DNA of 64,000 bases from Vombatus ursinus (lineage: Eukaryota; Chordata; Mammalia; Diprotodontia; Vombatidae): NCBI RefSeq assembly GCF_900497805.2, contig NW_020954551.1:2951569-3015568 (forward strand), in the 5' to 3' direction. Positions within the stretch are counted from its first letter, which is position 1. Each line of letters starts with the position of its first letter. The notes beneath the pieces are model-generated. The model was given only the letters and a program-made list of their open reading frames with translations. It made no database searches and was not told the DNA's origin. Both the position numbers and the translations under genes were made by a program. Positions 1 to 9,799 of this stretch are shown here, piece by piece.

Positions 1-1139
1 GGTGCTCAATATAGAACTGTGTAGACCTGAAAGTTTTTAATGTATTTTCTTTAGCATATAAATTGAAGATTATTTGAAATTACAAAATTATTTTTGAGTT
101 TACATACATGTTGTATACAGTATACACACTATTTATGTGGAACTTACCTCCTTATAGATAAGGAAATTATTTTCCCTGATTGGGGACCATTATATTTAAG
201 TGGCAGATTACAAATGGAATTAAAATTTAACTTATTTTAGGAATAAAAGTTTTCAGTCACTTCCCAATGTAAAGCCATGTGTAAAATACCTTCTACTGTA
301 AGTATTTGAAGCAAATATATGTATTAATATGCTAAAAGAAAAAAATAATTTTATAAATATGTGACAATTAAATAGAGGTCAGGGAATACTTTTTAAAAAG
401 TATGTTTTATGGGTAATGTATAGATTTGTTTATTTTATTTGGAGAGAATAAATTCAAAAAGAGAAAAATGGAGATCAGATTGTTGAGCCATACTTAGGTG
501 TTTTTCTTGAGTATGTATGTTGATGCTGTCAGCATAGAATATCAAGTGCCTTTTACTAATTTGATAAAAGCTAAGTAATTAAAAATCGTAGTAATCTTCT
601 TTGTTTGTATTCAAAAGCATTTAGATAGAATTGTAACATTAAAGTATACTCCCTGACAAAGTAGAAGTTTGCTTTTTACTTGTATTTTTGTTTGTAACAC
701 ATAAAATCTGCACTGTCACTTCCTTATTTTGAAGCTTGCTTTGCTATAAAGGTGACGGTGACATATGAAAACCGTAAATTGTTTTTCATAGCCTTGACGA
801 ACATTACTGCACTAGAAGGAAGAAAAATCCCTGAGGTAAGGTAGCATCTTATTTTGGGGAATATGTACATTTCCAAGTTAAATTTTAATGCTCTGTTAAG
901 TTTAAGGTGATATAAATATAACATGACAAATATAGATATCGTATAAGGCTTTTCTTTGTTTATAGTCCATTAGAATAGTAAACTTGAAATTTCTTAAATT
1001 TTTTGATAATTTCCAAATTGCCCTCTAATAAGTAATCATAGTTTATTTATTTATTTATTTTTTGGTGATTCTTTATGCTTTAATAGTGTATATCTTTAGT
1101 GCTTATAAGATGAGACATTTTTGTTGTAACTTCAAGAGA

Positions 1140-1225
1140 TAAGTATAATAGTAATAATAAAAGCCACCATTTATATTTACGTTTTAGAGTTTGCAGAGTA
1201 CTTTACATATGTCATCTCTTTTATT
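1140..1225 (-). repeat. MIR/Ther-1-type SINE fragment
   Basis: Short degraded match to the 3' part of the Ther-1/MIR family in reverse orientation: atttatattta...gtttgcagagtactttacat resembles the usual 'atttatatagc...gtttgcaaagcactttacaa' block. Old and truncated. Confidence 0.5.
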
Positions 1226-1980
1226 AGTATATGTATTTTTTAGCTTGAAATTCCATATTACTTTTGACTGAACTGACTCAACTCCACCAGCGTATGTTAG
1301 TTTGCTCCTTTTTTCTGTAACATTTAATTTTCTCATCTTGTTAATTTGACTCTAATAGATCTAATACATCAGAGTTGTAATTTGCATTACTTTGATTATT
1401 AGCATTTTGATCACTTTGGAGAATTTCTCTGCCTTTCCTGTCAACACTATTGGAAAATGTGTTATTTTAAATGTGCATCACTTCATATTCGTTAAATGGC
1501 AGATTTTTATTAGAACAGTTTAGTGCAAAGATACCCCCCCCCACTTTCTTATTATTCTGGATGCATGGCATTTTGTTTTATATATGTCTCCCCCCCCTTT
1601 TATCTTCCACCTCTCCCTGTCTACTGCTTCCTTTCTTGTTACTTACGAACGTGCCCAAGTCTCCTTCATCCTTGAAAGAAATCAAAAAACCCCTCTCCCT
1701 TTATTGACTATCCCCATTTGCTTTCTCTTACTCTTTTTTAAGCCCTCAGCAGTCTGGCTTTTAACCTCCTCATTCCTCTGAAACTGCCCTCTCCAAAGTT
1801 ATCAGGGCTCTCTTAATCGCCCAATGCAATAGCCGTTCTCAATCTCAACATTTTTGACCTCTTTGTAGGCCTTTGGCACTGTTGATCACTGTCTCCTCCT
1901 GGATTGTATGTCCTCTCTAGGTTTTTGTGACTTTGTTCTTCCTCATTCTCCTTTTTCTCTGACCATTGTTTCTGTGTCTT

Positions 1981-2865
1981 TTTTTTTTTTTCCGCTTTTT
2001 GGTGAGGTTGTTGAGGTCTAAAGAGACTGGGACCCCTCAAAGACCAGAGTACAGGATGGGGTCATCTGGAATGAATTCACAAACTCAAGCAATCTTTAAG
2101 TCAAGTTGGCAAAAAGTTTATTGTTACGCTTCACAGTGGGCAAAGATTCTTAAGGAATCCTGCAATCTTAGAGGGTACAGTTAAAGTTTATATAGGATAA
2201 AATATACTAAAACATGTGTCATATGCTAACTAGATGATTCAGGGAGAGATTAGGGAGTGGTTAAGGAGTGGTCAGTTCTTAAAGGAACATGTACTTCTTG
2301 TATCTACTCCGCGGGTGTTTTACCCAGAGTTCACTAGGAAAAGCCCACCAGGGGGGCCACACAGAGGTGTGGTTCTAGGCCTGCTACATCACTAAGTTAA
2401 CTAGCGGTCAGAGGTAACTGAGAGTTGTCCAGTCTGCCACCAGTCAGTGTCTTCTTTGACAAGATAGATGTAGGGAGTATACATGTGTCTTGGGTCTAGA
2501 TAGTCCAATGGGTAAGATATCTTTATGACCCAGTGCAAAGCAAAGCCAGTTCAAACTAATAATTCCTTCGGGTGCTGTTTGTTACTGCACCAGGGAGAGA
2601 GATAAGGGTCTTAATTGCTTAGGCACAGTGTCCTTGGGCTGGGGAGAAACTGCCAGAGACAGTGTTTCTCAGGCTAGGGAGAAACTAGGGTCCAAGTACA
2701 AGTATAAGCACAAGCACCCAAACACCCCATCAAGGCAGTTGGGGTTAAGTGACCTGCCTAGGGTCACACAGCTCGTGAGTGTCAAGTGTCTTGAGGCTGG
2801 GTTTGAACTCAGGTCCTCCTGACTCCACGGCCAGAGCTCTACCCACCAGGTCACCTAGCAGCCCC
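1981..2865 (-). mobile_element. tRNA-derived marsupial SINE (WSINE1/MAR-like), split by an LTR
   Basis: Antisense SINE. Poly-T (its A tail) begins at about 1981, followed by tttttggtgagg up to 2008. The SINE resumes at 2733 with ggcagttggggttaagtgac and ends at about 2865 with cacctagcagcccc. It is flanked by tctgtgtctt at 1971-1980 and 2873-2882, a 10-base direct repeat that fits a target duplication in the host L2. The middle (2009-2732) is a later LTR insertion. Confidence 0.85.
2009..2732 (-). mobile_element. Solo long terminal repeat of an endogenous retrovirus
   Basis: A 724-base insertion inside the SINE with TG...CA ends, flanked by aggt (2005-2008) and aggc (2733-2736), a likely 4-base target duplication with one change. 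On the minus strand it carries a polyadenylation-type aataaa about 95-100 bases before its 3' end and a retrovirus-like terminus ending in cctcaaca. No internal viral genes accompany it, so it looks like a solo LTR left by recombination. It is younger than the SINE, which is younger than the L2. The exact ERV class was not determined. Confidence 0.65.
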
Positions 2866-3840
2866 TTCTTTCTCTGTGTCTTGATGGTTCTTCCAGGATG
2901 CTGTGTGGCCCAGTCCCTGCCCCCAAGATTCTGTCCAGGTTCCCATCAGCTCTCATGGGTTCAGTTCTCATCTCTGTAGATGATGACCAGATTTCTATCC
3001 ATCCCTAACCTCTTGCCTCAGCTCTAGTCTCAGCACCATCAGAAGCTTTTGGACATCTCAAACTTAACGTGTCCGAACAGGATTCATTTTTTCTCCTAAA
3101 ACCTCCCTTCTTTCCAACTTCCTGTTATTGTTGTGGACCCCAGCATCCCTCCAGGCACCCAGGATCACAAACCTTGGGTCATCTTCAACTTTTCCAGACT
3201 CTTATTCAGTCCACTGCTGGATTGTGTGTTTTCTGTCTTCCCATCTCTTGTATGCACCCCATCTCTCTACTCAGACACCTCACTTGTCACCCGTGCAACT
3301 GAAGTAGCTTTCTCACTGTTCTTTCTGCCCCAAGTCTCTTCCCATTTTGCTGGGCTGCCTGTGCCTAAAGTTTAGGTCTGACTATATCACCCCACTCTGT
3401 GAACTCCTGTGGTTCTTTAGTGGTTCATAAAGACCTCTGTCATTTAAAACCCTTTCCTCCCTCTTCAACCTTCTTTCCCTTCCAAACTTTAGCTGTGTTG
3501 GCCTGTTTGTAGATCCTCAGACATGTCACTCCCCCTCAGGAATCTGTCCTTTTTCACTGGCTCCAATGCTGGAATTCTCTGCCCTTTTGGCTTTCTTCAA
3601 GACTGGGAGGAGGCCTTGCCCTGGTCTTCCTAGTTGCTGATGCCTTCCCTTTTCAAATGACTTGATCTGCTTTGGATCTATCTGATATGTGTGTAATTAT
3701 TTCCATGTTGTTTCACTTATTAGAATGTGGCCTTTTTGAGGGAATGGACTTTGCCTTGCTTCTCGTGTACCTCAAGTGCTTAGCACAGTGCTGGAACGTT
3801 GTGAGTGCTGAAGAGAAAGGCTTGGCGATAGTATTTGCCT

Positions 3841-4532
3841 GGTCACTTTGGTTTTTGTATCAGTATTTTGCTCATCCTGTAGTGACCCATGGCTGTGCAT
3901 GCCACTAGTGGTTGTTTCTCCAACAACAAATGTGTTTTAGGGAAGTTTTCATATTTGATCAGATAACTAGTTCATTTGATTTCTTTGTTTTGTGTATGCT
4001 ATTTGACCACTCCAGTGTTTTTTTATTTGCTAATTTAGCTCCTGCAGGGTCTTTAAGTGTGTTTATATAGTATTGTAGTCATGGTATTCCAAGTATTCAA
4101 TGATAAATAGTTCTGAATAGTCAACTTTTCTTTTTACTTTTACTTTTCTTTTTCTTTTACTTTTACAATATGTATATGAAACCATTAAATTTGCACACAA
4201 AATAGAGAGTTTATATTCACATTGAATTACGCAGTTTTTAGTGTTAAGTATGTGATGCATTTCAATTTCTTAGGTATATGACCTGGAATTACTTAAATTT
4301 TTTCATGGTATTAATATTGTTTAGTGAGAGAAATTTTAAAAATATTTATTGGACAGAATAGAATGAATACATTGGGTAAAAATCTCTGAGATAACAATAG
4401 GAAAGATGCCTAGATTTGTATTTATTTCCACTTGCATGTGGCAGACAATAAATAAAATATTCAGGAAATTTTCTGCTTTTACATATTAGAGATTGAAGGA
4501 CTATAGTTATCGGTCTCTCTTTTTACATTTTT
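3841..4532. other. SLMAP intron, no recognised repeat
   Basis: AT-rich intronic sequence with a short CTTTTA-rich simple stretch at about 4127-4166. I see no exon or recognisable mobile element. Confidence 0.5.
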
Positions 4533-4674
4533 TTATTTATTTTTTTTTGCTTTTTTTGGTAAGGCAATCGGGGTTAAATGACCTGCCTAAAGTTACATAG
4601 TTAGTGTCAAGCATCTGAGGTGGGATTTGAACTCGGGTCCAGAGCTGTATTCCACTGCGCCACCTAGCCACCCC
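4533..4674 (-). mobile_element. tRNA-derived marsupial SINE, antisense
   Basis: T-rich start, then ggggttaaatgacctgcc, a box B-like region tttgaactcgggtcc, and the tRNA-like head ccactgcgccacctagc. Flanked by imperfect tctttttacatttt / ttctttctacatttt at about 4518-4532 and 4676-4690. More diverged than most copies in the window. Confidence 0.85.
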
Positions 4675-4689
4675 TTCTTTCTACATTTT

Positions 4690-6285
4690 ACAATTTAAAT
4701 TCTTTCCCTCCTTTTTGCCCCTCCCCCACCCATTGACAAGGCAAGCAATGTGGTAGCCATTATAGATGTAGACATGCAGAAGATATTTCTATATTAGCCA
4801 TGATGCAAAATAACAACAATAACAAAATCAAGAAACATAAAGAAAGTGAAAAAAATCTGCTTCAGTCTGCTCTCAGAATTCATCAGTTCTCTGTGGAGTT
4901 GGGATAAGTATTTTTCATCCTGGGTCCTTTGGAATTGAATCATTTTCTTGATCAGAATAACTAAGTCTCACAGCTGATCATTTTCGCAATATGGCTGTTA
5001 CTGTGTACAGTGTTGTCCTGGTTCTGCTCACTTCACTTTGCATGAGTTTACAGAAGTATTCCCAGGTTTTTCTGAAACTATTCTGCTCTTCATTTCTTAC
5101 AGCACAATAATATTCTATCACAATCATATACCACAGCTTGTTCAGATATTCCCCAATTGGTGAGCATCCCCTCAGTTTCCAATTTTTTGCCACTACAAAA
5201 AGAGCTACTATAAATATTTTTATACATGTAAGTCATTTTTCCTTTTCTTTGGTCTCTTTGGGATAGAGACCTAGGAGTGTTGTTGCTAGGTCCCAGGGTA
5301 TGCACATTTTCATATCCCTTTGGGCACAGTTCAGATTGTTCTTCAGGCCATTTCACAACTCCACTCACAATAAGTACTTCGCTATCCAAATTTTTCTATA
5401 TCCCTTCCAGAATTTGTCATTTTCCTTTTCCGTCATCTTAGCCAACCTGATGGGTGTGAAGTGATACGTCAGAGTTGCTTTATTTTCATTTCTTCAATTA
5501 CTAGTGGTTTAGAACATTTTTATATGACTGTTGATGGCTTTGATTTCTTCTTCTGGAAACCGCCTGTCCATCTCCTTTGACCATTTGTCAGTTTGGGAAA
5601 TACTGCTTATTTTTATAAATTTGACTCAGTTGCCTATATGTTTGAGAAATGAGGCCCTTATCAGAGACGATTGCTGCAAAAATTTGTTCCCAGTTTCCTA
5701 CGTTCCTTTTAATTTTGTCTGAATTGCTTTTGTTTGTGTAAAAACTTTTTCCTCTCTATCTCTTCTTTTGTCTTAAAATCTTCCTTTATCCATAGATCTG
5801 AAAGGTAATTTATTCCATGCTCCCCTAATTTGCTAAATCATGAACCCATTTTGACCTTATCCTGGTGTACAGTTTGAGATGTTGGTCTATGCCTAGTTTC
5901 TGCCAAAATACTTTCTAGTTTTCCCAGCATTTTTTGTAAGATAGTGCGTTCCTGGCCCTAAAGCTTGGATCTTTGAGTTTATCACATGCACTAGGTAACA
6001 AGAGTCATTTACTTCTGAATATTGTATACCTGATCTATTCCACTGATCTACCGCTCTATTTAGCCGTTACCAGATTGTTTTTATGATTACTGCTTTGTAA
6101 TACAGTTGGAAATCTTGATACTACCGTGTTGTTTTCCTTCACTTTTTTTTCATTGATTCCTTGATATTCTTGACATTTTTTCCCCCTCCAGATGAATTTT
6201 GTTATTTTTTTTGAGCATTGTAAAATAATTATTTGGTAGTTTGGTATGACACTGAATAAGTAAGTTTAGGTACAATTGTCCTTAG
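4690..6285 (-). mobile_element. L1 LINE fragment, antisense: 3' UTR and C-terminal third of ORF2
   Basis: On the minus strand the segment at 4978-5390 encodes pieces of the marsupial L1 ORF2 C-terminus, such as AKNWKLRGCSPIGEYLNKLW and EEQNSFRKTWEYF, which correspond to the human ORF2 tail 'AKTWNQPKCPTMIDWIKKMW'. Farther 5' in the element (5400-6285) the DNA follows ORF2 upstream of that tail. The 3' UTR lies at about 4690-4975. Frameshifts and stops are frequent, so this copy is dead. Confidence 0.85.
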
Positions 6286-6304
6286 TATAGATCTTAATCT
6301 AATA

Positions 6305-6545
6305 ATAGCTAACAGCATTTTAGGGTTCGCAAACTAATCTTATTTGATCCTTGCAAATAAGCTGTGAGGTGGGTGCTATTAATCTCCTTTTACAACTGAA
6401 GAAACTGAGCCTGAGAGGGAGGTGTGGTGACTTGCCCAGGGTCACACTGCTAGGAAATGTCTGGGTGGAGTTGGAGCTTGGGTCTTCTGGCTCTAACTGT
6501 GGAATGCTTGGTGTGTGCTGTCCCACCCAGCTGCCTGATCTATAG
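6305..6545 (-). repeat. MIR/Ther-1-type SINE, antisense
   Basis: Reverse-orientation CORE-SINE: gatccttgcaaataagctgtg, tttacaactgaagaaactga and gacttgcccagggtcacac in the family's order, ending in a degraded tRNA-like head (ccacccagctgcct). Confidence 0.75.
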
Positions 6546-7016
6546 CAGTATTGTGCCTTACCTTACCATTTATGTCACTATTATAAGCTGTTCTTAAATA
6601 CTGTAAGTTTAACCCTTAGCACGTGATATGAAAGTCATTCAAAACGTTTTAAGGAGAATTTCTGAAATTCAGCATGTCAGCATTTCTACTGGGATGATGC
6701 CCAAGGCCCTCTTCCATCGAATTTGTCTTGATCTCTTTTCCCTCTACTTGAATGTGCACTTTCCTTCCTCTAAACTGTACCTTTCTTATGCCATTCAGTG
6801 ATTTGCCCTTTTTATTTGTATCTGTGTACCCATCTATTGCAATTTCCTTTACTAATTAAACTTGTCAGGTAGAGAAACTGTTGATTTTTGTGTTTAGTTA
6901 GTCCCTAGACAAAGGTGCTCATATACTCAAATTTATTTTTGGCTTTCCAACATTCACAGCGAGCAGTCCCCCATCCCCCATATGTTTAATGTTTTTCTCT
7001 CCTCAAATGACATACT
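6546..7016. other. SLMAP intron, no recognised repeat
   Basis: Ordinary AT-rich intronic sequence. A few pyrimidine-rich lines (6720-6850) might be a very old L2 remnant, but I cannot support this. Confidence 0.4.
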
Positions 7017-7018
7017 TA

Positions 7019-7584
7019 CCATATTTCACCGCATAATTGTTGTAGATTCTGAGACAAGTTTTTGCAAAAAAAAAAAAAAGCGGGGGTGCAACTATTATGT
7101 GAAGTTTTTAAAAAAATTTGTGCCATATTACTTAAAAACCATTTATTACTGAACGGTCTTTGGTGCAAGATTAGGATGCTCGGAATACTCGTGAATGGGT
7201 GTTGAAGTTGAGAAGATGCAGGTCTTACCATATCATGTGACTTGTGTGCCCATCCATTCGCCTTGCACCAAGAGCTCTTCATTGCAGGCTGAGTGACAAT
7301 ACCGTTAGTACTGCCATTCTCTAAACAGACCACCAAGTTGGCTTTCAGTAATATTGGAAATATGCTGACAACGTGCCTGCACTGAGAATTCTAGGCTGGC
7401 AACGTGCACGAGAGATAAATGTGTAGCAGTATGCCACTGGTGAATACATTGCTGCTCTCTTTACCTTTTAAGTCACATGACGAACAAAATTATACCATAC
7501 AACAATTACACAACTAAAGGTTATAAACCACATTTTGGATGGGGGGGAAAACCCAGGGCGCGATGATTATGTGGTGAAATACAG
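7019..7584. mobile_element. Non-autonomous DNA transposon with TA target duplication
   Basis: The ends are inverted repeats: ccatatttcaccgcataat reading inward from 7019 and ctgtatttcaccacataat reading inward from 7584, differing at positions 2, 3 and 13. TA flanks both sides (7017-7018 and 7585-7586), as in Tc1/mariner and pogo/Tigger elements. At 566 bases with no transposase-like frame it is a non-autonomous (MITE-like) copy. The interior is not repetitive and contains an A/G-rich patch at 7066-7085. The superfamily within the TA-targeting group was not settled. Confidence 0.8.
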
Positions 7585-7599
7585 TATTTGTGTACCTAT

Positions 7600-7705
7600 T
7601 TTTATTCCCCTGAAACTCCCCACCCCACTCCTTGAGGACAAGGATTGTGTTGTTTTGGTTTCTGTAGCCCAGGCACCTAGAGCAATAGACACTTGATGAA
7701 TTTAA
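7600..7705 (+). repeat. L2 3' end fragment, sense
   Basis: ctccttgaggacaaggattg, cccaggcacctagagcaat and cacttgatgaattt match the terminal 100 bases of L2. Confidence 0.6.
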
Positions 7706-7744
7706 TCGGGGAACTCTTCCTTCCTCAACGAAAAAACATCAGCT

Positions 7745-8160
7745 GTCTTCTTTAATAGTCAGTCATTAGGCTTTTATTAAGTGCCTGCTATGTGCCAGGC
7801 ACTGTACTAAGCACTGGGATACAAAGAAAGGCAAAAGACAGTCTCTGCCCTCAGAGAGCTCACAATCTAATGGGGGAAACAACATACAAACAAGCTACAT
7901 ACTGGATCAATAGAAAACAGTCAACAGAGGGAAGGCTCTAAAACGAAGAGGGGTTGGGAAAGGCTTTCTGTAGGAGGTGAGATTTTAGTCTGGACTTGAA
8001 GGAAGCCAGAGGAGCTAAGAGGTGGAAATGAAGAGAGAGAGTGGCCCAGGTAATGGGAGACAGCTGGAATGAATGCCTGTGTTGAGAGGTAGAGTATCTT
8101 GTTCTGGGAACAGCCAGGTGGTGGGATGAAAGTGTCCCAGGATGGAAGAAACTTTTTATG
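7745..8160 (-). mobile_element. L2/CR1-type LINE, antisense 3' portion
   Basis: Reverse complement of an L2 3' end: ttattaagtgcctgctatgt, ggcactgtactaagcactgg, then the usual upstream run (gagagctcacaatctaatgg, gttgggaaaggctttctgta, gtctggacttgaaggaagcc). It becomes unrecognisable after about 8160. Confidence 0.8.
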
Positions 8161-8690
8161 AAGGTGGAAAAGGAGACGTGTCCAATTAACCTGAAAAGAA
8201 CTCACAGGCAATTTGAAGAGGAACCTTTTTAAATTTAAGGCACTAATTAGCATTAATAGGTATGCAACAGGATCTTTAGTTGGATAGACTTGTCCAGAAC
8301 CCATTGAAATGATGTCCAGTTTAATCCCCAGTGTGATTTTAATATAGTTTAGTCCAACTGGGTGAAGCCCATGCCCTTTGCATCTTGTTGGAAGCACTGG
8401 TGGCCTCTGTTGAGACTCTGCATGTGGATCTGACCAAGCTAGCTGGAACAGATGTGGCATGAGTGAAACACTGGGCAGATTGGAGAGGGGAATCCAGGGG
8501 AGTTGCTCAATGGTCTTAAACTTTAAAAAGACATCATACTGAGGTGGAAGTAGGGACCATAGGTCATGGAAGATGGATATAAAAGTGTGGCATTGTCTTA
8601 CAAAGAGTGGTGTTAGGAAAAGAAGCCTGGGCAGCTGCTTGGTGCTAGTGAGACCGTGAATAGTGGCAGCAGAAGCAATGCTGGGGTGCA
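8160..8690. other. Unclassified intronic segment, open on the minus strand
   Basis: About 530 bases I could not assign to a repeat family. Together with the flanking L2 and L1 pieces it keeps a 287-residue minus-strand frame open (8784-7921). The protein has no domain I recognise and its two ends are antisense to LINEs, so I do not call a gene. It may be an unlisted old repeat. Confidence 0.4.
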
Positions 8691-9391
8691 AAGGAAAATG
8701 GTTGCAGAGATTGTGGGGAAATGAGCACATTGATGCCCTGTTGATGATAGAGCTGTGAATTGGTATAGCCATTCTAGAAAGCAAGTGGGAACTTTACATG
8801 CTCATTAACCCAGTGATCCCACTATTAGAACTGTATACCAAAGAGATCAAAGGGGTCAAAGAACGAGGCAAAGGTCGTGCAAGTATAAAAATGTTTATAG
8901 TATCTCTTTTTTTGTGGGGGCAAAGAACTGGATGCTAAAGGGGTGCCTATTAATTGGGGAATGGATGAACAAAATATGGTATGTGAGCGCGATGGAATAT
9001 TGTTGAGCTCTAAGAAATTATGAAGAAGACAGTTTCAGAGAAAATTGGGAAGACTTGTATGAATTGAAGCAGAGTAAAATGAGTGAAATCAGGAAGATCA
9101 TTTAGGCCATGTAATAATAGCATTTTAAAAATGGACAGTTTTGAAAGACTTAGGAATTCTGACCAATGCAACCATGATTCTAGAGGATGAATGAAGAATG
9201 CTACCTACCTCCTGATAGACTATACAGAGTCAGATGCAATTTTTGGACATGGTGACTATGGGAATTTATTTTGATAGACTACAACGTATTTATTACAAGG
9301 GTTTTGTTTTTCTTTTTTTTCCCCCTGTGATGTTGGGGAGGTGGGAAGGAATGATTGTTCGTTAAAAAAAAATTAATAAAAAAAGGCATAG
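8690..9391 (+). mobile_element. L1 LINE 3' end, sense, old
   Basis: Degraded ORF2 C-terminal region followed by 3' UTR: ctattaattggggaatggat, gatggaatattgttgagctc, ggaagacttgtatgaattga. It ends in an A-rich tail at about 9365-9386. More diverged than the L1 copies at 46.8 and 63.5 kb. Confidence 0.8.
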
Positions 9392-9799
9392 ATGTAATAC
9401 TTCTCAAATTGTAGATTATACAAATTTGGGATGAATAGCATGCTAGCTGACAGACATGATTTGAAAAAGATTGTTATAGAACATTGGACAAAATTGAATG
9501 TGATGGAATTTAATAAGGGAATATGTAAACAGAGTTTTATCCACTTGGGAAAATATCTGAAGTCTCCATGATTGGGAAAGGTATTTTCTTCCCTGTTCTT
9601 ATATAGGAGTTCTTAATCTGAGGTCCATAGATACTACGGGGGATTAGTGGGTCCAAGAATTTGGATGAGAAAAAAAATTACACCATCATTTTCACTAATT
9701 TTTGGTTTTCTTTGTAATTTCCTCTGTTTTATTTTATGCATTTAAAAACATGATTCTGAGAAAGGGTTCATAGACTTTACTGGACTGCTCAAGGAGTCA
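9392..9799. other. SLMAP intron, no recognised repeat
   Basis: AT-rich intronic sequence; the part at about 9604-9800 (gagttcttaatctgaggtcc, gggttcatagactttactgg) may be a small old repeat that I could not name. Confidence 0.35.

Larger units (their letters stand above)
1680..3840 (+). mobile_element. L2/CR1-type LINE, sense, interrupted by nested insertions
   Basis: The two outer parts (about 1680-1970 and 2883-3840) read as one L2 copy. Left: the ORF2 stretch around ctctccaaagttatcagggc and ggcctttggcactgttgatc. Right: the usual distal ORF2 run (atgggttcagttctcatctc, cagatttctatcc) and the L2 3' end at 3720-3810 (gagggaatggactttgcctt, cttagcacagtgctgg). The frame is broken throughout, so it is an old fossil. 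The interruption at about 1971-2882 is a SINE that is itself split by an LTR. Confidence 0.8.

Noticed and set aside
7921-8784. 287-residue minus-strand frame as a host gene
   Set aside because: No recognisable domain, ends lie antisense to L2 and L1, and no splice or promoter context. Kept only as a low-interest observation.
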